A DNA stretch of 14,688 bases. It comes from an uncultured Caulobacteraceae bacterium (GTDB lineage Bacteria; Pseudomonadota; Alphaproteobacteria; Caulobacterales; Caulobacteraceae). The stretch covers positions 1 to 14,688 of the forward strand of contig CALFYB010000265.1 in NCBI GenBank assembly GCA_937952995.1, read 5' to 3'. The translations under genes were made by a program, and so were the position numbers. A model generated the notes under the pieces. That model was not told where the DNA came from. It did not search any database and saw only the letters and a list, made by a program, of their open reading frames with translations. Positions 1-8,178 of this stretch are shown one piece after another (the first letter of the stretch is position 1; each line of letters begins with the position of its first letter).

Positions 1-1273
1 TCGGTCCCTTGTACGGCACCCTGCCCTCGATGCCTTCCGGCACCAGCTTGTCGGCCTCGATGGTGTCCTGGAAGTAGCGATCCTTGCTGCCCTGCTGCAT
101 GGCGCCAAGCGAGCCCATGCCGCGATAGGCCTTGTAGGACCGGCCCTGATAGAGGAACACCTCTCCCGGTGCCTCGTCGGTGCCAGCGAACATCGAACCC
201 ATCATGACGGTGGAGGCGCCGGCTGCGATGGCCTTGGCCACGTCGCCGGAATATTTGATACCGCCGTCGGCAATGACAGGAACGCCGCTGGCCTTGGCCG
301 CACGCACGGCGTCGGAAATGGCGGTCAACTGAGGCACGCCCACGCCCGCGATCATGCGGGTGGTGCAGATCGAGCCTGGACCAATCCCGACCTTGACCGC
401 ATCGGCCCCTGCATCGATCAGAGCCATGGCCCCGTCATAGGTGGCGACATTGCCAGCGACGAGCTGGACGCGGTTGTTCTCGCGCTTGACCCGTTCAACG
501 GCCTGAGCGACCTGGATGGAGTGGCCGTGGGCGGTGTCGATCACCACCACGTCAACACCCGCTTCAATCAGGGCCATCGTCCGCTCAAAGCCAACATCGC
601 CGACGGTCGAGGCGGCACCGACCAGAAGGCGGCCCTTCTCGTCCTTGGCGGCATGGGGGTGGGCCTGCGCCTTTTCCATATCCTTGACGGTGACCAGACC
701 AACGGCGCGGTAGTCGTCATCGACCACGATCAGACGCTCTATCCTGTGGCGTTGCAGCAGGGCGCGGGCCTCTTCAGGCGCGATCCCCTCGCGAACCGTG
801 ATCAGGTTGTCCTTGGTCATCAGGGCCGAGGCTGGCGTTTCCGGATCAGCGGTGAAGCGCATATCGCGGTTGGTCAGGATGCCGACCAGACGCCCGGTCT
901 CGCGCTCAACCACGGGAAAGCCCGAGATCTGACGCTGTGCCGTGATGGCTCGGACGGTGCCAAGCGTGGTGTCCGGATTGATGGTCATCGGATTGATGAC
1001 CATGCCGCTCTCATAGCGTTTGACCTCGCGGACCTGATCGGCCTGTTCGGCGACGGTCAGATTGCGGTGCAGGATGCCGAGGCCACCGGCCTGGGCCATA
1101 GCAATGGCCAGCCGACTTTCCGTCACTGTGTCCATGGCTGCGGACACAATGGGAATGTTCAGACTGATCGCTTTTGTAAAGCGTGTGGCGGTGTTCACCT
1201 GCCCCGGCATCACATCGGATGGACCGGGTTCAAGCAAAACGTCGTCGAAGGTAAGCCCCTCGCGAATCTCCAT
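1..1273 (-). CDS. guaB: IMP dehydrogenase, 3' end cut by the window edge
   Basis: Inosine-5'-monophosphate dehydrogenase oxidises IMP to XMP with NAD+, the committed and rate-limiting step of guanine nucleotide synthesis in the cytoplasm. The reading frame is open for 424 codons from an ATG at 1273 to the left edge; about 65 C-terminal residues are missing compared with the E. coli enzyme (488 aa). The start MEIREGLTFDDVLLEPG is typical of the family. The catalytic loop GIGPGSICTTR is present, with the active-site cysteine at residue 303 (305 in E. coli). The paired CBS (Bateman) domain, which senses nucleotides, lies at about residues 95-205 inside the TIM barrel. The flap motif PEGIEGRVPYKG sits at the cut end. 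A GGAG ribosome binding site lies about 8 bases before the ATG. The gene is 76 bases downstream of rlmE on the same strand and may be cotranscribed or have its own promoter. The identification is very secure. Confidence 0.97.
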   Translation of the reverse strand, partial: MEIREGLTFDDVLLEPGPSDVMPGQVNTATRFTKAISLNIPIVSAAMDTVTESRLAIAMAQAGGLGILHRNLTVAEQADQVREVKRYESGMVINPMTINPDTTLGTVRAITAQRQISGFPVVERETGRLVGILTNRDMRFTADPETPASALMTKDNLITVREGIAPEEARALLQRHRIERLIVVDDDYRAVGLVTVKDMEKAQAHPHAAKDEKGRLLVGAASTVGDVGFERTMALIEAGVDVVVIDTAHGHSIQVAQAVERVKRENNRVQLVAGNVATYDGAMALIDAGADAVKVGIGPGSICTTRMIAGVGVPQLTAISDAVRAAKASGVPVIADGGIKYSGDVAKAIAAGASTVMMGSMFAGTDEAPGEVFLYQGRSYKAYRGMGSLGAMQQGSKDRYFQDTIEADKLVPEGIEGRVPYKGP

Positions 1274-1349
1274 AGGAACTCTCCGTTTTGCGGGCCGCGT
1301 ATAGCGCAAGAACCGCCGCTACGATAGAGCCGATTGGCGAAAGTTGGAC

Positions 1350-2078
1350 CTATCGGCCTTTAAAGCCGGTCGCAACCAGATAGACCTCTGAGCTTTCGGC
1401 TCGGCTCGCCTTGGGCTTGACATGCTTGACCTCGGCGAAATTGCGCTTGAGGGACAAAAGCACGCCCTCCATCTCGCCGCCTTGGAAGGCTTTGGTGACG
1501 AAGGTGCCACCGGGGCGCAGGGTCTCCAGCGTGAAATCGACTGCCGCCTCGATCAAGCCGACAATGCGCAGGTGGTCGGTCTGACGATGCCCCATGGTGT
1601 TGGGGGCCATGTCGGACAAGATCACGTCTGGCGCACCGCCCAACAGTTCGATCAGGCGATCCCCGCAGGCCGGGTCGGTGAAATCCATCTGGATCATGGT
1701 CGCAGGCGGCATGGGCTCGACATAGAGCAGGTCGACGCCGACCACGTTGGACGCTCCCTTGGCCAGAGCCATCTGCACCCATCCCCCCGGCGCGCAACCG
1801 AGGTCGATGATCCTCTGTCCCTGTTTGAGGAAGTGGAACTTCTCGTCCAATTCCAAAATCTTGAACGCCGCGCGCGAGCGATAGCCCTTAGCCTTGGCCG
1901 CCGTCACAAACGGATCATTCAATTGCCGCGACAGCCAAGCCTGCGACGACTGGGTCATCTTGTTGCCCTTGATCACCCGCACGGCCTTAGGTCGGGTTCC
2001 GACCTCCTTGCCACGGGTTGGGGCCTTGACCAGACGCTTGCGCTCTTGCGGCGGGGTTTCGGGTTTATCGGTACTCAT
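1350..2078 (-). CDS. rlmE: 23S rRNA (uridine-2'-O)-methyltransferase RlmE (FtsJ/RrmJ)
   Basis: RlmE uses S-adenosylmethionine to methylate the 2'-O of U2552 (E. coli numbering) in the A-loop of 23S rRNA, a late step in 50S subunit assembly. The 242-aa protein carries the SAM-binding motif DLGCAPGGW (residues 92-100) and the family's catalytic K-D-K-E tetrad at K73, D156 (LSDMAPN), K196 (FVTKAFQGG) and E231 (SSEVYLVA). These line up with K38, D124, K164 and E199 of the 209-aa E. coli enzyme. The extra length is a basic, probably disordered N-terminal extension of about 35 residues rich in Lys and Arg, which is common in alphaproteobacterial members and may help bind RNA. The ATG at 2078 has no clear Shine-Dalgarno sequence, but no better start lies before the conserved core. 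It lies downstream of the ppx-like gene across a repeat-filled gap of 292 bases, and upstream of guaB. Confidence 0.96.
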   Translation of the reverse strand: MSTDKPETPPQERKRLVKAPTRGKEVGTRPKAVRVIKGNKMTQSSQAWLSRQLNDPFVTAAKAKGYRSRAAFKILELDEKFHFLKQGQRIIDLGCAPGGWVQMALAKGASNVVGVDLLYVEPMPPATMIQMDFTDPACGDRLIELLGGAPDVILSDMAPNTMGHRQTDHLRIVGLIEAAVDFTLETLRPGGTFVTKAFQGGEMEGVLLSLKRNFAEVKHVKPKASRAESSEVYLVATGFKGR

Positions 2079-2160
2079 TGCGTCAGTCTAAGGCAGTTCG
2101 GTCGTTAAGCGAAGCGGCGAACGAAGAGGGATGAGGAAGTGGCACAACTCCCCCGTCCGT

Positions 2161-2245
2161 TTCCCCCGCGCAGGCGGGGGCCCAGAACCGAGTGGCTCCG
2201 CCCGACAGCTGGCCCTCATCTGGATCCCCGCCTTCGCGGGGAACA
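2161..2245. repeat. Paired GC-rich hairpin repeat (REP-like intergenic element)
   Basis: Two imperfect inverted copies of a roughly 25-base unit face each other. Each copy is itself a hairpin: 2163-2180 has arms CCCCCGC/GCGGGGG around GCAG, and 2226-2241 has arms CCCCGC/GCGGGG around CTTC. The flanks CCCAG (2181-2185) and CTGGATCCCC (from 2220) extend the large-scale symmetry. From general knowledge, units built around the core ATCCCCGCCTTCGCGGGG are widespread between genes in Caulobacterales and other alphaproteobacteria. Here the element lies in the transcribed gap between ppx and rlmE, where it could form RNA stem-loops. It has no U-tract typical of an intrinsic terminator. Confidence 0.8.
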
Positions 2246-2270
2246 CGGCGGTGAGAGCGGTGGATGCATC

Positions 2271-2352
2271 CCCCTCACCCAACCCTCTCCCCCAAGGGGG
2301 CGAGGGCTTCTCTTACTTAGCCCTCTCCCTGTGGGAGAGGGTTGGGTGAGGG
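2271..2352. repeat. CCCTCACCC...GGGTGAGGG intergenic inverted repeat
   Basis: A perfect 20-base inverted repeat has arms CCCTCACCCAACCCTCTCCC (2272-2291) and its complement at 2333-2352. Between the arms are two smaller hairpins: CCCCC-AA-GGGGG (2289-2300) and CCCTCTCCC-TGT-GGGAGAGGG (2321-2341). Arms of this sequence recur between genes in many GC-rich proteobacterial genomes, so this is probably one copy of a dispersed family. It is adjacent to, but distinct from, the hairpin pair just before it. With that pair it fills most of the 292-base gap 2079-2370, in which I see no gene. On the minus strand it would be transcribed just after the ppx stop codon. Confidence 0.85.
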
Positions 2353-2370
2353 CCTTGTTTCCTTGCGCCC

Positions 2371-3543
2371 TCAAACCGCCTGAACGGACCTTCCATGTCG
2401 AGACCGGCGGCGACGGGGGCGTTTTTTGCGGTTCTTGTCGGACATGAGGGTCAATAACAGACCTTCGCGCAGACCTCGGTCCGCCACGCGGACGCGATCA
2501 CAGGGCCAAACCTCTTGCACGGCCTGCAAGATCGCGGCCCCGGCCAAGACCAGATCGGCGCGGTCTGGTCCGATGCAGGGCTGGGCGGCCCGCTCCGAGG
2601 GAAGCTGCTTCAAGAGGCTCATGGTCGCGACCTCGCAATCCTCACGCCTCATCCATAGGCCATCAATCTGGGTTCGGTCATAACGGCGCAATCCGAGATG
2701 CAGGCCCGCAAGTCCAGTGATTGCTCCCGACGTTCCAACAAGATGGGCCTGTCCACTGTCGAAAATGGGCCTCATAGGATCGGCGTTGCTGAAGGCCGTA
2801 ATCCGAACCTTGACGTCCTCGACCATGGACCGAAACCACGCCTCGCCCTGATCGGGACGTTCTGGGAACCGTTCGGCCAGGCTGACAACGCCCACAGGCA
2901 AGGAGATCCACGCGCGGATGGGCAAGGCGGACGGTACAAAATCCCTCGCCCGGACATCTAAGGCCTTATCGGTCAAATCGACCCAGGACAGCTCCGTAGA
3001 TCCTCCGCCTACGTCGATAACCAGAGCCGCGAGAGAATCACGGTCGAACAGGTTCAAGCAGCCTGCGACAGACAGTTGCGCCTCTTCGCGCGGGCTGATG
3101 ACCTGCAGCCGGATGCCGGTTTCCTTCGCCACCCGCTCAACAAACTCCGCGCCGTTACTGGCCGAGCGACAGGCCTGAGTAGCGATAGCCTTGACCCGCA
3201 AGGTCCGGCGTCGCTTGATTTTCTCGGCGCAGATCCGCAACGCAGCCATAGCGCGGTCCATTGCCCCATCGGCCAAACGCCCTGACTGGCTAAGGCCTTC
3301 ACCCAATCGGACAATGCGCGAATAGGACTCGATGACCCGAAAACCGCCTAAGGACGGGGTGGCAATCAGAAGCCGGCAATTATTCGTGCCCAGATCAACG
3401 GCAGCATAGAGCGGCGCCTCCACCGAGATCGACTCGGCAGACAGTGGGTCGAGGCGGCCGACGGGGTCGGCTGCAGGGGGTGGCGCCTTGTTCATGGCCC
3501 AACTCACGGAAGAGACAGACGGGATCGTCGCCTCGGTTGCCAT
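2371..3543 (-). CDS. Ppx/GppA family phosphatase (exopolyphosphatase / pppGpp phosphohydrolase)
   Basis: Members of this ASKHA-fold family remove the terminal phosphate of polyphosphate or convert pppGpp to ppGpp; sequence alone does not separate the two activities. The core has the phosphate-binding motifs DLGTNN (residues 50-55 from the ATG at 3543) and DVGGGSTE (177-184), the EEA motif expected to hold the catalytic glutamate (153-155), and the closing motif VADRGLREGLL. At about 390 residues it has only the two N-terminal domains and lacks the C-terminal HD-like domain of the 513-aa E. coli Ppx, as is usual in alphaproteobacteria. The start is uncertain: an in-frame TTG at 3585, ATG at 3543 and ATG at 3495 all precede the core, and none has a good ribosome binding site. 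The region before the core looks disordered. The last 22 residues are strongly basic (RKKRPRRRR). It is the first gene of the ppx-rlmE-guaB series and divergent from hspQ. Confidence 0.92.
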   Translation of the reverse strand: MATEATIPSVSSVSWAMNKAPPPAADPVGRLDPLSAESISVEAPLYAAVDLGTNNCRLLIATPSLGGFRVIESYSRIVRLGEGLSQSGRLADGAMDRAMAALRICAEKIKRRRTLRVKAIATQACRSASNGAEFVERVAKETGIRLQVISPREEAQLSVAGCLNLFDRDSLAALVIDVGGGSTELSWVDLTDKALDVRARDFVPSALPIRAWISLPVGVVSLAERFPERPDQGEAWFRSMVEDVKVRITAFSNADPMRPIFDSGQAHLVGTSGAITGLAGLHLGLRRYDRTQIDGLWMRREDCEVATMSLLKQLPSERAAQPCIGPDRADLVLAGAAILQAVQEVWPCDRVRVADRGLREGLLLTLMSDKNRKKRPRRRRSRHGRSVQAV

Positions 3544-3606
3544 GACTGTAGCAACTCGTGGCTCAATCACAACGGCTGGCGTCAAGAAGTGAGTTCTTAG
3601 CTCTCA

Positions 3607-3641
3607 CTTGCGCCTAAACATTTTGCGAGGGCCTATCTGGG
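3607..3641 (+). promoter_or_regulatory. Possible sigma-32 (heat-shock) type promoter of hspQ
   Basis: CCTATCTGGG at 3632-3641 fits the alphaproteobacterial RpoH -10 consensus CYTATNTNNG at every defined position. CTTG, the core of the RpoH -35 element, occurs at 3607-3610. The spacing of 21 bases is longer than the usual 16-18, so the -35 assignment is weak. Transcription would begin near 3645-3650, just before the ATG at 3657. The site suits a heat-shock gene, but the short region means a chance match cannot be excluded. Confidence 0.3.
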
Positions 3642-3656
3642 TGTATGGTTGGAATC

Positions 3657-3986
3657 ATGACGTCACGACTTGCAAAATTTTCGATCGGCCAAGTGGTCAA
3701 GCACCGGATTTTCGCCTTCCGGGGCGTGATCTTCGATGTCGACCCACAGTTCAACAATACCGAGGAATGGTGGAACTCCATTCCCGAAGAGGTGCGGCCC
3801 CGCAAGGACCAGCCCTTCTATCACCTGTTGGCTGAGAATGATCAGAACAGCTACGTCGCCTATGTTTCCGAGCAGAACCTCCTGCCCGACGAAACCGGTG
3901 AGCCTGTGGGTCACCCTCATACGGCGCTGATCTTTGAAGGGTTCAACGAGGGCCAGTACCGCCCACGCTCACGCATGGCCCACTAG
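3657..3986 (+). CDS. hspQ: Heat shock protein HspQ
   Basis: HspQ is a small cytoplasmic protein of the YccV-like (hemimethylated DNA-binding) family. In enterobacteria it is heat-induced, was found to bind hemimethylated oriC and influence DnaA levels, and acts as a specificity-enhancing factor for the Lon protease. The protein here, about 109 residues, carries the family hallmarks AKFSIGQVVKHRIFAFRGVI near the N-terminus, DVDPQFNNTEEWW, RPRKDQPFYHLLAE and YVAYVSEQNLLPDE. I prefer the ATG at 3657, which has GGTTGGA a few bases upstream and fits the family N-terminus. An in-frame ATG at 3645 would add four residues. The gene stands alone, divergent from ppx across a gap of roughly 70-110 bases and convergent with tamB, whose stop codon is 20 bases beyond the hspQ stop. 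Confidence 0.95.
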   Translation: MTSRLAKFSIGQVVKHRIFAFRGVIFDVDPQFNNTEEWWNSIPEEVRPRKDQPFYHLLAENDQNSYVAYVSEQNLLPDETGEPVGHPHTALIFEGFNEGQYRPRSRMAH

Positions 3987-4006
3987 CCCTAATCACGGCC
4001 GCTCCC

Positions 4007-7000
4007 TTAAGGGCCCTTGCGCCGCTCATCCTTGCGCCAGCGAACCGACAGCTTGCCGTCACCTTGGCTGGCTAACTTCGAGATGATCGCAAGACGGCGA
4101 CTGACCCGCCACTCGACCTGCGCCGATGGCCCTTCTCTGCCGCCCCCCGTCAGTTCGACATAGATATTGTCGGTGACATATTTTCCGCCAGACACGGTCA
4201 CGCCGGTTCCTGCCGTACCGCCCCCTAAGGCGAGACGATCTAGACCGGCAAAGCTTCGAAGATTGCCAATCACATCCAACCCGCCCCCGGTCGCCAAACC
4301 GGTGACAGCAGAGGCCAGTTGCGCGGCCTCTAGCGGCGATAGCTGTGAGGCCGAACGACCGAATAGAACCTGTGACAGCACCTCGTCATTGGGTAAGGCG
4401 GGGGTCGAGGTTAGGGTTATCAACGGCTTAGCGGCAGTTCCCTTGATGACGATCACGGCCGTGAGGTTCGTATCTTCGCGGGTTGCGGTCAGATCAAGCC
4501 GGATGCGATCAGGTCGCGTATCCAGATAGACCGCGCCTCGGTCATCAAAGCTAAACCGCTTGCCTGCAAAATCATATTCGCCGCGAACAATGGTCGCCTT
4601 ACCACTCAAAACGGGCGCTGAAGTCGTTCCGGTGACCCGCGCGTTCATGGCCAATTCGGCATCTAGACCACGCCCCCTGACGAAAATACCGCGAGCAGCT
4701 TGCAACCGCACATCGAGGACCACGGCAGGGACCTTCAGGGCTGCTTTTTCGACGGCTTGCATCGCCAAAGGTCGGTTGCGTTCAATCACATCCAAGGACA
4801 CCACCGAGGCCGTCGTTCGGGCATCCCCAGCCACCTCAGCATGATCGATCGTCAGATCACCCATCGCGGTTGCCCGACCATCGGCGGCCCGAACAATGGT
4901 TGCGGTGCCGCTGGCGCTGGCGTCAACCAACTCATTGTCGATGAGCTTAAAACGCTTGAGCGCCAAGGTTAGCGAACTGGGAGCGTCTCGCCCAAGGCCG
5001 ACAAGCCCCTGCCCACTGACGATCCCGCCCGCTCCATCATTGGCGCTTAAGCTCTTGACGCTCACCTGATCGGCGGAGGCCTCAGCATGAAGGCCAAGAT
5101 CGCGCAGGCGCAAACCTGCGGCCACATCGTCAAACGAGCCCTTCGTCAGATCTGCAGACCCTTGAAATTGCGGCTTGGCGAGGGTTCCGCCGAGTGTGCC
5201 ATGGGCATCGAGCAAACCCGCTACCGCCTGATTGCCACTGAAGAACAGGTCCCAGATCGGTTTGATCTCGCCGGTAATGTCCACGCGCCCCTTCATGGGA
5301 CGATCTCGAACCAGCGCAATTCGGAACGGCTGAGCACTCGCCTGAGCGGGCAAATCGACCTGCGTTACAGCCTTCAGGCCTTGGCCGTTGCTGGTCTGGG
5401 CTTCAATCGCCAGACGGTTATTTTCAAGACGCCCCTTAACCCAACCATCAAGCGCAAGGGCCAATGGCGCATCGGCCGCCCTGGCACCTGAAAGCTGAAT
5501 GTCACCTTGACCGACCAATTGATCTCCTCGCCCTGTAAGCGATAGGGAACCTTGAACTGTGCCCGCCAAGTCTTCGCCCAGCGCCCCAAGGTCCACCTTG
5601 GTTAGAGACAGTTGCGCCTTAAGGTCTGGACCAGAACTGGCCAAATTCACATCGACCTCACCGCGGCCCATGGTCAGGCGTCCGTGGGCCGACCGTTGGT
5701 CCCCATTCCAGCGGAGGATAACTGGCTCCAAGGTCGCGATGTCGGCCCCCCGAACCTTTCCCGTCCCCCTGAACGCAAGGCTAGAGCCCTTGAGGTCTTG
5801 CAAGGATGCCTCTCCCGACCCGACAAGGCGAACCGGCACCGTGCCAACCCTTCCGCTCCCATCAACCCGATAGTTCAATCCGCCCAGCGGCCCCTGAGCC
5901 GTCAGACGTCCTTGGTTCAAAACCAAATCTCGTGCCCGAAGAGCGGCGGCATCGGCGTTGAGCAAAAGGTCAATACTTACAGGATCTTCCACCGATTTTT
6001 GGGTGATCCTAAGTGTTCCATTGAGCTTTCCCCCGCTCAGTAGGGCTCCAGGCCCCACAGCAACCATCAGGTTGGCGGTCGCAGGATTACTGCGGCGAAG
6101 GTTCAGATCTCCCGTAAGGTTGATACCCGCGCCATCCACCTTAAGGTCCTGCAGACCTAACCCATCTGGAAGCAGGGACAGTCCAGCGGTGGCCGACACT
6201 GGACCATAACCGCTATTGGCCACCAAGGCGGCATGACCATCCCAACCCACCGCCCCTGAGGCCAAGGTCAGATCCAACTTCGCCTGGGTCAGCGGCAACT
6301 GCGGCACATCGACCTGATCAATAAGTGTCGTGAGCACGATAGACGGTGCTGACAAACGCCCCCCCAACTGTCCCTGCCCCGTCGCTGCGCCGCCGATCAC
6401 CAAAGGGCCGATGGGCAATGGCCCCTTTGCGCGCCAATCGATGGTTCCAGAAAGACGCCCTTCAGTCCCCATGGCACCTTGCATCTGCGCGCTACTGGCC
6501 GCACCGATCAGTTCAATCTTTGCGCCCGATAAGGTCCCGGCACCCACATCGCCCTGAGCCGTGAGACGCGGCGCCTCTCCTAAAAGGTGATCCAAAAGGT
6601 CGTTTCCGGTCCTTATGCCCGCGCCCTTAACATCCGTAGTGATCGACCAGGGCGCTTCAGGGCGGCCTTTGCGCGCACTCCAATCCGCATTCAAGCTGCC
6701 CGAAGCCCCAGCACGCGCGCGCCCTAGACCCGTCAATCGGGCCTTGCCCTCGACAAAAAGCCCACCCAGCAGTGCCCTGCGACCCGTCGCATCAATCGCT
6801 ACGCCTGCGCCTGTCAGGCCGAAGCTCTTGAGCAGCCATTGACCATCGGCCAGCCGATCAAGCCGCGCCTCAGCCTTGGGGGCGGCACCCAACAGGCCGG
6901 AAATCAACCCGGCCCCTCGCCCACCCGTTCCATTCACTGACGAGGTTATGGTTAGAGCGCTGGGCCTGCGTTCAATCGTCAGCGAGCCACGGGCCTGCTT

Positions 7001-8176
7001 AAGCTCATATGAAGCAAGCTTAACGGAATCGACCGTCAGTTGCCCATCTAGGCTCCAATCGGTCGCCCTACCCTTCAAATTGCCCCCAAATTGACCCGTC
7101 TTGGCCCAAGGCGCGCCAAACCCGTGGGCAAGATCAGTTGATCGAGCAGAGACCAACAGGCTCTTGTCGATCTCCATAGGATCGCGCTTCACATTGCCGG
7201 TCACATCCACCGCCAAGGTGTCGGTTCTTAGGCCCGCCGCGATCCGATAGGTCGTTGATTTGATCAGAACACCCTTGACTGATAGCTGAGCCGACGGCCC
7301 CAGATGGCGAGCTAAGGCTTGGGTCAGGCTTGATGCCTGCAGATCTACCGAGGCCTTGCCCGATAGCCCTTGCAGTGACCAATCGGCCTGCCCCTTTGCG
7401 AGCATTCTGTTCCCGGAGGTACAGATCAACGTGCCCTTGCCGCCACCATCTTGCGCGAGGGCATCGGCCTTGAGCACAAAGGGTTGGTCTGCTGCGAGGC
7501 CTAAACTGCCCGCCAACGCGCCGCCGCGAGACTCAAGCCCGTGGATCGAAAATTGGAGTGGTTTTCCCTCATTAGAGACAATCTGGGCCGTAAGACCGTC
7601 GCCATGATGGATTAAGCTATCGAACTTAACCGCAGTATTTAATGACTTATTCGGATAGGAACTGAACCTTCCGACCGCCCTAAATCGACCATCTACGACA
7701 CTAAAGGCAGGTCGCGTTTCAAGGATCAGATCGACGGCCTTGATCTCAATAGCCACTGCACCTCTGCGCGCACGCTTGCTCGGCAATAGCGTGGGTCGGC
7801 GCACGATGACGACGCGATCCGCCCGAACCGACGCGATCTCGATCCGTCGACGCAACAGAGCGCTCGCGCGCCACGACAGATGGACATTTTTTGCTTCCAG
7901 CCAAACGCCGTTCCGATCCGAAATCGTCAGGTTGCGAACCGATGGGTTAGCTAACAGGTCCCCCTCAAGCCCCCCAATCGACAGATAGCCAATCGCTCCG
8001 ACAGGCAGTCGCTGCACCTGCGCCTCGATCAACCGGCGACCAAAAGGGGTATTGGCCCCGCCTAAAACTCCCACCACCGTCAGCAAAACAACGGCCAACA
8101 GAGCGCCCGCCCAACCCATGCCCTTGTGCATTGGCGAAATTTTAGGAGCGGTTTGCTTGGCGGCGGGCTCAGCCAT
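4007..8176 (-). CDS. tamB: Translocation and assembly module subunit TamB
   Basis: TamB is the inner-membrane-anchored, periplasm-spanning partner of TamA. The TAM complex assists insertion of some outer-membrane proteins, and TamB-like proteins are implicated in moving phospholipids to the outer membrane. The 1389-residue product has one N-terminal membrane anchor (about residues 20-40, GWAGALLAVVLLTVVGVLGG), then a very long region of short alternating beta-strand repeats rich in G, L, A, S and D that should form the hydrophobic groove. The C-terminal TamB (DUF490) domain covers roughly the last 330 residues and contains YDFAGKRFSFDDRGAVYLD, LPNDEVLSQVLFGRS and the ending KLSVRWRKDE. Length is within the family range. 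The ATG at 8176 lies two bases after the tamA stop (TGATCATG), so the genes are probably translationally coupled. An in-frame TTG at 8182 is a less likely start. Its 3' end converges on hspQ. Confidence 0.95.
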   Translation of the reverse strand: MAEPAAKQTAPKISPMHKGMGWAGALLAVVLLTVVGVLGGANTPFGRRLIEAQVQRLPVGAIGYLSIGGLEGDLLANPSVRNLTISDRNGVWLEAKNVHLSWRASALLRRRIEIASVRADRVVIVRRPTLLPSKRARRGAVAIEIKAVDLILETRPAFSVVDGRFRAVGRFSSYPNKSLNTAVKFDSLIHHGDGLTAQIVSNEGKPLQFSIHGLESRGGALAGSLGLAADQPFVLKADALAQDGGGKGTLICTSGNRMLAKGQADWSLQGLSGKASVDLQASSLTQALARHLGPSAQLSVKGVLIKSTTYRIAAGLRTDTLAVDVTGNVKRDPMEIDKSLLVSARSTDLAHGFGAPWAKTGQFGGNLKGRATDWSLDGQLTVDSVKLASYELKQARGSLTIERRPSALTITSSVNGTGGRGAGLISGLLGAAPKAEARLDRLADGQWLLKSFGLTGAGVAIDATGRRALLGGLFVEGKARLTGLGRARAGASGSLNADWSARKGRPEAPWSITTDVKGAGIRTGNDLLDHLLGEAPRLTAQGDVGAGTLSGAKIELIGAASSAQMQGAMGTEGRLSGTIDWRAKGPLPIGPLVIGGAATGQGQLGGRLSAPSIVLTTLIDQVDVPQLPLTQAKLDLTLASGAVGWDGHAALVANSGYGPVSATAGLSLLPDGLGLQDLKVDGAGINLTGDLNLRRSNPATANLMVAVGPGALLSGGKLNGTLRITQKSVEDPVSIDLLLNADAAALRARDLVLNQGRLTAQGPLGGLNYRVDGSGRVGTVPVRLVGSGEASLQDLKGSSLAFRGTGKVRGADIATLEPVILRWNGDQRSAHGRLTMGRGEVDVNLASSGPDLKAQLSLTKVDLGALGEDLAGTVQGSLSLTGRGDQLVGQGDIQLSGARAADAPLALALDGWVKGRLENNRLAIEAQTSNGQGLKAVTQVDLPAQASAQPFRIALVRDRPMKGRVDITGEIKPIWDLFFSGNQAVAGLLDAHGTLGGTLAKPQFQGSADLTKGSFDDVAAGLRLRDLGLHAEASADQVSVKSLSANDGAGGIVSGQGLVGLGRDAPSSLTLALKRFKLIDNELVDASASGTATIVRAADGRATAMGDLTIDHAEVAGDARTTASVVSLDVIERNRPLAMQAVEKAALKVPAVVLDVRLQAARGIFVRGRGLDAELAMNARVTGTTSAPVLSGKATIVRGEYDFAGKRFSFDDRGAVYLDTRPDRIRLDLTATREDTNLTAVIVIKGTAAKPLITLTSTPALPNDEVLSQVLFGRSASQLSPLEAAQLASAVTGLATGGGLDVIGNLRSFAGLDRLALGGGTAGTGVTVSGGKYVTDNIYVELTGGGREGPSAQVEWRVSRRLAIISKLASQGDGKLSVRWRKDERRKGP

Positions 8177-8178
8177 GA

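Noticed and set aside
521..1327. 268-codon plus-strand open frame opposite guaB
   Set aside because: It lies antisense to an unmistakable guaB, its protein resembles no family, and it follows from the high GC content and codon bias of the real gene.
1422..2108. 228-codon plus-strand open frame opposite rlmE
   Set aside because: It is the antisense shadow of a gene with an intact catalytic tetrad, and no ribosome binding site or family motif supports it.
2161..2352. Closely spaced repeats considered as a CRISPR array
   Set aside because: The units are inverted rather than direct, differ in sequence, have no regular spacers and have no cas genes nearby.
2131..2447. Short plus-strand open frames across the ppx-rlmE gap
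   Set aside because: Their translations are products of the hairpin repeats (proline/arginine-rich) and run into the antisense of ppx, so they are not genes.
4004..4013. Palindrome CCCTTAAGGG at the hspQ/tamB convergence, considered as a bidirectional terminator
   Set aside because: The palindrome is only ten bases with no loop and no T-tract, so it cannot form a terminator hairpin of useful stability.
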